Of a DNA stretch of 48,894 nucleotides, positions 43,738-48,894 are shown piece by piece. Each line of letters begins with the position of its first letter. The first letter of the stretch is position 1. The notes under the pieces are model-generated. The model ran no database searches and was not told the origin of the DNA. It worked only from the letters and a program-made list of their open reading frames with translations. Origin of the DNA: Leclercia adecarboxylata. Its GTDB lineage: Bacteria > Pseudomonadota > Gammaproteobacteria > Enterobacterales > Enterobacteriaceae. Made by a program: the position numbers and the translations under genes. The stretch spans positions 1 through 48,894 of the forward strand of contig NZ_CP040892.1 of NCBI RefSeq assembly GCF_006171285.1, given 5' to 3'.

Positions 43738-44181
43738 ATGGCTAAAATCTATGATTTCCCGCTGGGCGCAGAGCGAGACAAACTAAGGCATGAAATTGAC
43801 AGGGAACGTAAAAAGCAACGTAGAGTAAAAACGGGCAATCCGTTTATCCGACACGTTAAATGGTTCTGTTTTTATCTTCGCCTTGTCACAGCTGGCGCAC
43901 TGCATGTAGTTTCTGTTATTACCCTGGCTGTATTGGGGGCTTTCAGTAAGGCTATTTTCTGGATTGGCGGGATGGTTTGTGTCGTCACATGGTTTCACCT
44001 TGAGCGCCAGTTCTGGACGCCACATAATTTCACGATCCCTGTTATCGTAAGCCTGTGGGGATTGAGTTTGTTTGCCACTCCCCTAATGGAGATGATAAAC
44101 AAAAAAATGCCGTGGTATCGTCTCCTGGTTCCTGATGCGAAAGAAGCAAGCACGGAGACACCTGATGATGAGTCGCGGTGA
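43738..44181 (+). CDS. Membrane protein downstream of the initiator (Bis position)
   Basis: This 147-residue protein has a basic cytoplasmic start, then two to three membrane spans (about 45-70, 72-92, 100-120) and a polar tail. GAGGTGAG lies before the ATG, 8 bp after the initiator stop, so they share an mRNA. In R6K the bis gene, needed for the beta origin and of like size, is expressed with the initiator; position and size suggest a counterpart. I have no residue-level evidence. Confidence 0.6.
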   Translation: MAKIYDFPLGAERDKLRHEIDRERKKQRRVKTGNPFIRHVKWFCFYLRLVTAGALHVVSVITLAVLGAFSKAIFWIGGMVCVVTWFHLERQFWTPHNFTIPVIVSLWGLSLFATPLMEMINKKMPWYRLLVPDAKEASTETPDDESR

Positions 44182-44281
44182 ACCAGTCGCAAGCTGCCTG
44201 CTTGCACTGTGCATGTTTGCCTTATACCATCGGTTTAGCATAGTGCGCGATGTGAGTTCTTTTCAATGCGATGCAGGATAG
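44165..44281 (+). CDS. Possible overlapping small hydrophobic ORF
   Basis: A 38-codon frame (MMSRGEPVASCLLALCMFAL, then YHRFSIV) overlaps the previous gene's end by 17 bp and runs into oriT copy 2, where it ends in TAG. It has one hydrophobic segment with cysteines, but no separate ribosome site that I can see. It may be real by coupling, or chance. Confidence 0.3.
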   Translation: MMSRGEPVASCLLALCMFALYHRFSIVRDVSSFQCDAG

Positions 44282-44360
44282 GGCAAACGCCGCAAAATGC
44301 TAGCATTTTACTCGTTTGCCCGGTGACCTACAGTCGGTTCTTGTTGGAGGATTTATGAAG
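44268..44360 (-). other. oriT: oriT copy 2 (oriT-alpha-like), 93-bp inverted repeat
   Basis: This is a perfect reverse complement of 38412-38504, including both arms, the central palindrome, the TATCCTG-type nick region and the GGAGG ribosome site. Outside these 93 bp the two flanks diverge at once. Placed opposite to copy 1, 5.8 kb away, it repeats the two-oriT layout of R6K. Confidence 0.88.
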
Positions 44361-44711
44361 TTTGATGTAAAAGAGTTTATTGATGATAAATACGCAAAAG
44401 CTATTAATATTTTAAAGGAAAACCTCAAAGAAAACTATCATGTTTTTTATGGGATCAGATTGAGTGAAATTCTTTTTCCTGCCAGTGAGTATGGCTCTGA
44501 TGCTTTCTTTAAAGAATTTGAATCAATTAACAGTGTAATACTACCATTAGTAATCTTTGATTTAACACAACGCAAGCCAATGATGATTATCAGCTTCGAT
44601 AAGATATCTGATGCCAGTTTGTTGGCAGGGACGGGTATTGTGGTTCTTGAATGTATGGCTCTGTCCGATCTTCTGACAAATGATAATATTGCTATTTTAT
44701 ATAAAATCTAA
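44355..44711 (+). CDS. Small protein next to oriT copy 2, unknown
   Basis: This 118-residue protein starts MKFDVKEFIDDKYAKAINIL. The pattern VFYGIRLSEILFPASEYGSD followed by LPLVIFDLTQRKPMMIISFD recalls DUF2726-like nuclease-fold domains, but the match is loose. Its start and ribosome site lie in the same repeat that starts taxA at the other oriT. So the repeat has put a second gene under the same leader. Function unknown. Confidence 0.65.
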   Translation: MKFDVKEFIDDKYAKAINILKENLKENYHVFYGIRLSEILFPASEYGSDAFFKEFESINSVILPLVIFDLTQRKPMMIISFDKISDASLLAGTGIVVLECMALSDLLTNDNIAILYKI

Positions 44712-45685
44712 GAATCTTCTCTCAGTTTATACTTTCTGCTAGGGTCACCAAGTGTTATCGAGTTTAGTTCATGTGAGTAATGGTGTGTATGGTAATGCGC
44801 TGGATTTTTCAGATAATCGGGGAATGATATTATTTTCCCGCAACTAATTGCAGAATAGAACCAGTTACGGAAAGTTTTGTCATTTGTTTTTAGTGCATGT
44901 TTTGGAATAAAAACTAATTTAATACTGGAAACGTAATTGACAGGATTAAGTATAGTATATCTGTTTTCTACAAACTCTTTTAAAGCATCTATAAATTCAT
45001 ATTCTGATGTATAAATTTCTGTCTTATTACTAGGGCGTTTTATCTGGAATATGAATGAATAGTAGTTCTGGTCAAGTATTTCAACGGTGTTTGAATTTAT
45101 GCTCAGTTGTTCAATAACCGCTTCTCGTTTATACTCTAATTTGTCTCTGACAGATTGATATACAACCATTGCTGCATGATGTGAACCACCACTGTTTGAA
45201 GCTACATAGCGGTCAAGCCAGGAGTAATATGTAACATTGATAGAATCGCGAGGGTTGAAACCTTCATGCTCAATGTGCCATATATTATCCTCCCAGTCTG
45301 AAATGTTTTCAGCTTTCAGGTTTTTGGCGGGATACATCCCCTCCCCCCATGAGTAAAGGTTTTTGAACCAACTACCATTTATTACCTTGTTCCATCCACA
45401 ACCGAAACTTTTCGAGGCAGTCAGAGACTGTAATTTGTTAAAATCGAAATCCAGAGAGTGTTTTTTATCTGTAGTTATTATGTTACTCAGAATCTCAGCC
45501 AGATCCCTGTCAATATATCTCAGTGAGTATTCGCTAAATATATTTTCAAGCTGCAATATGGTGTCTGCATCCGCTGTAGGTTCAACTAACTTAATATCAG
45601 CAAGATTTTTAAACGTTGCAGCGGTCAGCTTATGGTGATCTGTCAACCTGTAGAGTTGACAGATTAATTCGGTTAAATATCTCAT
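44708..45685 (-). CDS. Unknown 325-residue protein, possible DUF6685 member
   Basis: This soluble-looking protein has a helical N-terminal half and a conserved-looking centre with SKSFGCGWNKVINGSWFKNL and NSGGSHHAAMVVYQSVRD near 160-177. The GGSHH motif resembles that of DUF6685 proteins, which have no known job. It is convergent with the 118-residue gene (4-bp overlap at the 3' ends) and downstream of the par genes. A weak ribosome site precedes the ATG. Its C-terminal His-rich segment is HYHTHHYSHEL. Confidence 0.65.
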   Translation of the reverse strand: MRYLTELICQLYRLTDHHKLTAATFKNLADIKLVEPTADADTILQLENIFSEYSLRYIDRDLAEILSNIITTDKKHSLDFDFNKLQSLTASKSFGCGWNKVINGSWFKNLYSWGEGMYPAKNLKAENISDWEDNIWHIEHEGFNPRDSINVTYYSWLDRYVASNSGGSHHAAMVVYQSVRDKLEYKREAVIEQLSINSNTVEILDQNYYSFIFQIKRPSNKTEIYTSEYEFIDALKEFVENRYTILNPVNYVSSIKLVFIPKHALKTNDKTFRNWFYSAISCGKIISFPDYLKNPAHYHTHHYSHELNSITLGDPSRKYKLREDS

Positions 45686-45709
45686 AGATTATCATCCATG
45701 CTTCTATGG

Positions 45710-45991
45710 TTAGAATTTTGCTGATTCCAGTAACCAGTGGTTTTTCTGGTTTTCGTCCAGATTATCAAATGCGGCCAGCGCTGCCTTTAGAACGGTTGTC
45801 CTGCTCTGTCCTGTTCTGATCGCCTCAGCCTCTAGGATATCGTCAAAGGCTTCAGAAAGCCGGAAATTAACCAGCTTCGCTTTACCTGGTGTTGGCTTCC
45901 TTGTGGCTCCAGAGATAAAGCGTGCTGTTTCTGCGTTTGTTGCCTGTTCTTCTGTCGCCGGAACGGTTGGCGTTTTCAATTTTAAAACCAT
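45710..45991 (-). CDS. Ribbon-helix-helix partition partner (ParG-like)
   Basis: This 93-residue protein has a flexible N-terminal tail (1-38) and a ribbon-helix-helix domain KLVNFRLSEAFDDILEAEAI followed by TTVLKAALAAF. Size, tail and position after a small ParA match ParG-type centromere-binding proteins. GAGG lies before the ATG. The 96-bp gap to parA holds repeats of the par motif, so it may be autoregulated. Confidence 0.82.
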   Translation of the reverse strand: MVLKLKTPTVPATEEQATNAETARFISGATRKPTPGKAKLVNFRLSEAFDDILEAEAIRTGQSRTTVLKAALAAFDNLDENQKNHWLLESAKF

Positions 45992-45999
45992 ACAAAATC

Positions 46000-46064
46000 C
46001 TCATTAAAGACACTATCTAAGTGTAAATACTATAGTGTCTTTATGTTGTCTTTACAATGTAAAT
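46000..46064. repeat. Par-motif repeats between the two par genes
   Basis: Copies of TAAAGACACTAT and its inverse TATAGTGTCTTTA lie here, related to those upstream of parA. They overlap where the partner gene's own promoter would be. Confidence 0.7.
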
Positions 46065-46087
46065 TTCTATGTATTCGATTGAAATAT

Positions 46088-46750
46088 TTAGATTATCCCT
46101 ATTTCCTGGGCGACTAATTCTATCTGTGCTTTTGCTGTTGTCAGACTGGAGGCGCGGCTTACATCATGTACCCCTGCCCCTTCATTGCAGGCGCTTTCAA
46201 ACACATCCAATTCTGACATGCGGTTTTTTAGTGGCTGTATCCAGACGTCGTCTGAGCGTAATAATTTATCCAGCTCAATAGCGGCTTTTCTGTGGCGTGG
46301 CTTGCTTGGGTTTATTCTGGTAAGTAATACCCAGGGTTGCAGGGCTGCGTTTGATTTCTGAGCCATGCGGACTTTCTCGGTTACGCTCGTCAGTGTTTCA
46401 CTTTCAAAGTCAGATGACGCTTTAACCAGAGTTATCATGATATCTGACACAGTCAGTGCGCTACGGAACTCAAGGCTGTCATGTCCGGGGCAGTCAACGA
46501 TCAGAACATCGCACAGCTTGCTCAGGCGGTTAATCTCTTTGCTTACATTACCGTATGCCTCGTAGACTGGTACTGTTGGGAGGCTATTCTCCCTGCGTTT
46601 TTCATTCCAGCTGATAAGGTCATTGTTCTTATCGGTTTTAAGGATGATTACCGATTTTTCTCTGTTTGCCAGCATAGATGCTGTGTTAGCTGAGTAGGTG
46701 CTTTTCCCTACCCCGCCCTTATCTGAAACCACCAGTAAAATTTTTCCCAT
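46088..46750 (-). CDS. parA: ParA-family partition ATPase
   Basis: This 220-residue protein is a small ParA of type Ib (ParF-like), lacking an N-terminal DNA-binding domain. It has the deviant Walker A KGGVGKST at 11-18, Walker A' LIVDCPGHDS near 84, and the Walker B region after it. With a ribbon-helix-helix partner it pulls plasmid copies apart. GAGG lies upstream. Repeats in front of the gene form the likely centromere. Confidence 0.94.
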   Translation of the reverse strand: MGKILLVVSDKGGVGKSTYSANTASMLANREKSVIILKTDKNNDLISWNEKRRENSLPTVPVYEAYGNVSKEINRLSKLCDVLIVDCPGHDSLEFRSALTVSDIMITLVKASSDFESETLTSVTEKVRMAQKSNAALQPWVLLTRINPSKPRHRKAAIELDKLLRSDDVWIQPLKNRMSELDVFESACNEGAGVHDVSRASSLTTAKAQIELVAQEIGII

Positions 46751-46759
46751 TTCCGCATC

Positions 46760-46935
46760 CTCGTATTTACGATGTAAAGCTTTTCATGTCTTTACGGTGT
46801 CTTTAACTTATAAAGATATAGGCGTCTTTATAGTGTCTTTATACTCTTTATGTTTTACGATGTAAATAGAGTATAAAGATAAGTGTGTCTTTATGTGTGC
46901 TTTACATGGTAAAGCTCATTATGGCTTTACGTTTG
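46760..46935. other. Likely centromere (parS/parH-like repeats)
   Basis: About ten copies of TCTTTA- or TAAAGA-type hexamers occur, many within GTGTCTTTA or its inverse, in about 170 bp upstream of parA. Dense short repeats in front of a small parA are the known plan of ParF/ParG centromeres and also serve for autoregulation. The rest up to 47086 holds no gene. Confidence 0.7.
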
Positions 46936-47086
46936 ATTTACACCGTCTTTCTGATGTAACTGTAGGTGACGTGGTCACATAATGAATCATTTCTTTGGTT
47001 CGGTTTGAGTATGCCTTTAAAATACCATGCGAAACAGGTACTATATGGTTATGCTTTAATAACCTAAATTGAACTGGTTCGACATT

Positions 47087-47734
47087 GTGACTCATACCGT
47101 ACCGCAAAGCTTTGTCCGGGCTTATTTACGCGCCTCAACATCTGAACAAGACGCTTCTCGCGCACTCGCTGCGATCGATAGCTTTGCTGATGAGCGTGGC
47201 CTTAACATCTGCAATTACTACATCGAGAATGAATCTGGTTCGCGGCTCGACCGACCGGAATTATTCAGACTGCTGAACGACTGCCGACAGAACGATATTC
47301 TCCTCATTGAAGATGTTGATCGGCTTTCACGCTTAACTGGTGAAGACTGGAACAGCCTGAAGAAGTTGATTCGCCAGAAGGATATTCGAGTGATGGCCAT
47401 CAACGTACCGACAACCTGGATTGCTTCAGCGAGCCATGATTTTGATAGTCGCATGTTTGCTGCAATCAACGATATGTTGCTTGATATGCTGGCTGCTGTG
47501 GCTCGTCGTGATTATGAACAACGCCGGGAACGTCAAAGGCAGGGGATTAATAAAGCTCAAAAGGAGGGAAAATATAAGGGGCGTCAGGTCAATCAGGCTC
47601 GATACGATGCAATTAATCGGTTGCTCGATAGCGGTAGTTCTTGGAGCCAGGTTCAGAAAATTATGGCCTGTAGTCGAGGGACAATTAGTAGTGCTGTAAA
47701 ATCGAGGGAAGATAAACGTGCTTTGAGTAAGTAG
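47087..47734 (+). CDS. Serine resolvase
   Basis: This 215-residue protein is of the Tn3 resolvase/invertase family. The catalytic Ser is in AYLRASTSEQDASRAL near 10-25, with VDRLSRLTGEDW near 80 and a C-terminal HTH (NRLLDSGSSWSQVQKIMACS). It resolves plasmid multimers. I use GTG at 47087, which gives VTHTVPQSFVRAY; TTG at 47069 is an alternative. IncX backbones carry one next to the accessory site. Confidence 0.9.
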   Translation: MTHTVPQSFVRAYLRASTSEQDASRALAAIDSFADERGLNICNYYIENESGSRLDRPELFRLLNDCRQNDILLIEDVDRLSRLTGEDWNSLKKLIRQKDIRVMAINVPTTWIASASHDFDSRMFAAINDMLLDMLAAVARRDYEQRRERQRQGINKAQKEGKYKGRQVNQARYDAINRLLDSGSSWSQVQKIMACSRGTISSAVKSREDKRALSK

Positions 47735-47849
47735 TTACAACACACAAGAAAATGTCTACTCGTCCTAGCTGGTTGGCTTGTGTGATTGTTCAGTACGACA
47801 CTAAGGCTAAAGGCTATGGGTAAAACCGATTCCTTGTGTGTTGTAACTA
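47732..47849. repeat. 17-bp inverted repeat spanning 118 bp
   Basis: TAGTTACAACACACAAG at 47732-47748 is perfectly repeated in inverse at 47833-47849. It starts at the resolvase stop. The 84 bp between hold no gene. A 13-bp part (TGTTGTAACTAAA) recurs at 14245-14257, on the other side of the accessory region. It may be the resolvase target or the end of a lost element. Confidence 0.7.
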
Positions 47850-47888
47850 AAGTTCCTTTTAACCGTTACTGCTTTTGGAGGATTAATC

Positions 47889-47961
47889 ATGACAGCAGCC
47901 GCTAAATTCGATCACATCTTTGTGTCGGTTTCGCTTTATACGCTTGGAGTTGCAGTGCTAA

Positions 47962-47984
<23 letters not shown>
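47889..47984 (+). pseudogene. Backbone gene truncated by IS5
   Basis: A very good ribosome site (GGAGG, 7 nt) leads to an ATG and MTAAAKFDHIFVSVSLYTLG, then VAVLR, where IS5 begins at 47962 and ends the frame after six more codons. The start of a real gene is thus cut. Its remaining part is not seen at either IS5 flank. The first 24 residues do not tell the function. Confidence 0.65.

Positions 47985-48894
<910 letters not shown>

Overview
The window reads as one complete circular plasmid of 48,894 bp, opened inside an IS5-family insertion sequence. The last bases encode transposase residues that continue in frame at base 1, and joining the ends restores a 326-codon transposase in a 1,195-bp element. 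The backbone is of the R6K-like IncX type carried by Enterobacteriaceae: a pi-type initiator with 22-bp iterons, TaxA/TaxC relaxosome proteins, a PilX (VirB-type) secretion system, topoisomerase III, H-NS-like and Hha-like proteins, a small ParA with a ribbon-helix-helix partner, and a serine resolvase. The IncX subgroup cannot be fixed by eye. No antibiotic-resistance gene is visible.

Layout. 1-262 and 47962-48894: the split IS5 copy. 263-11388: catabolic cargo, all on the + strand, with a CitMHS/GntP-like carrier, a ring-opening amidohydrolase (cyanuric acid hydrolase/barbiturase family), an NCS2 nucleobase permease, three proteins like AllH/AllF/AllG (YlbF/FdrA/YlbE), a carbamate kinase and a LysR regulator. 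11389-12584: a second, diverged IS5-family copy with its own TTAG target duplication, sitting in a small ORF. 12585-14205: a graveyard of an orphan reading-frame fragment, an IS transposase tail, a Tn3-family tnpA tail with its 38-bp terminal repeat, and a 256-bp miniature element with 38-bp Tn3-type ends. 14206-14830: a DinQ-like type I toxin-antitoxin locus. 14952-22829: an accessory-maintenance block on the - strand (SprT-like protein, H-NS-like, Hha-like, TopB, a P-loop protein, a secreted nuclease and unknowns). 23107-36350: the conjugation operon (TrbM/KikA-like protein, lipoproteins, TaxB, PilX11 to PilX1, ActX). 36706-38417: TaxC and TaxA. 38412-38504 and 44268-44360: two perfect inverted copies of an oriT-like sequence. 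38745-41294: unknown genes with a duplicated promoter-operator and an HTH regulator. 41926-42786: structured DNA and the iteron origin. 42827-44181: initiator and a membrane protein. 44355-47734: unknown genes, partition and resolvase.

How the parts work together. Backbone genes replicate, partition, silence and transfer the plasmid. The cargo looks like a self-contained nitrogen and energy pathway. A permease would bring in a cyclic imide, the amidohydrolase would open the ring to a ureido or biuret-type product, an AllFGH-like complex would phosphorolyse that to carbamoyl phosphate, and carbamate kinase would turn carbamoyl phosphate into ATP, ammonia and CO2. No biuret hydrolase, allophanate hydrolase or ureidomalonase gene accompanies it, which is what makes this combination the most interesting system in the window. 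The substrate is inferred, not shown.
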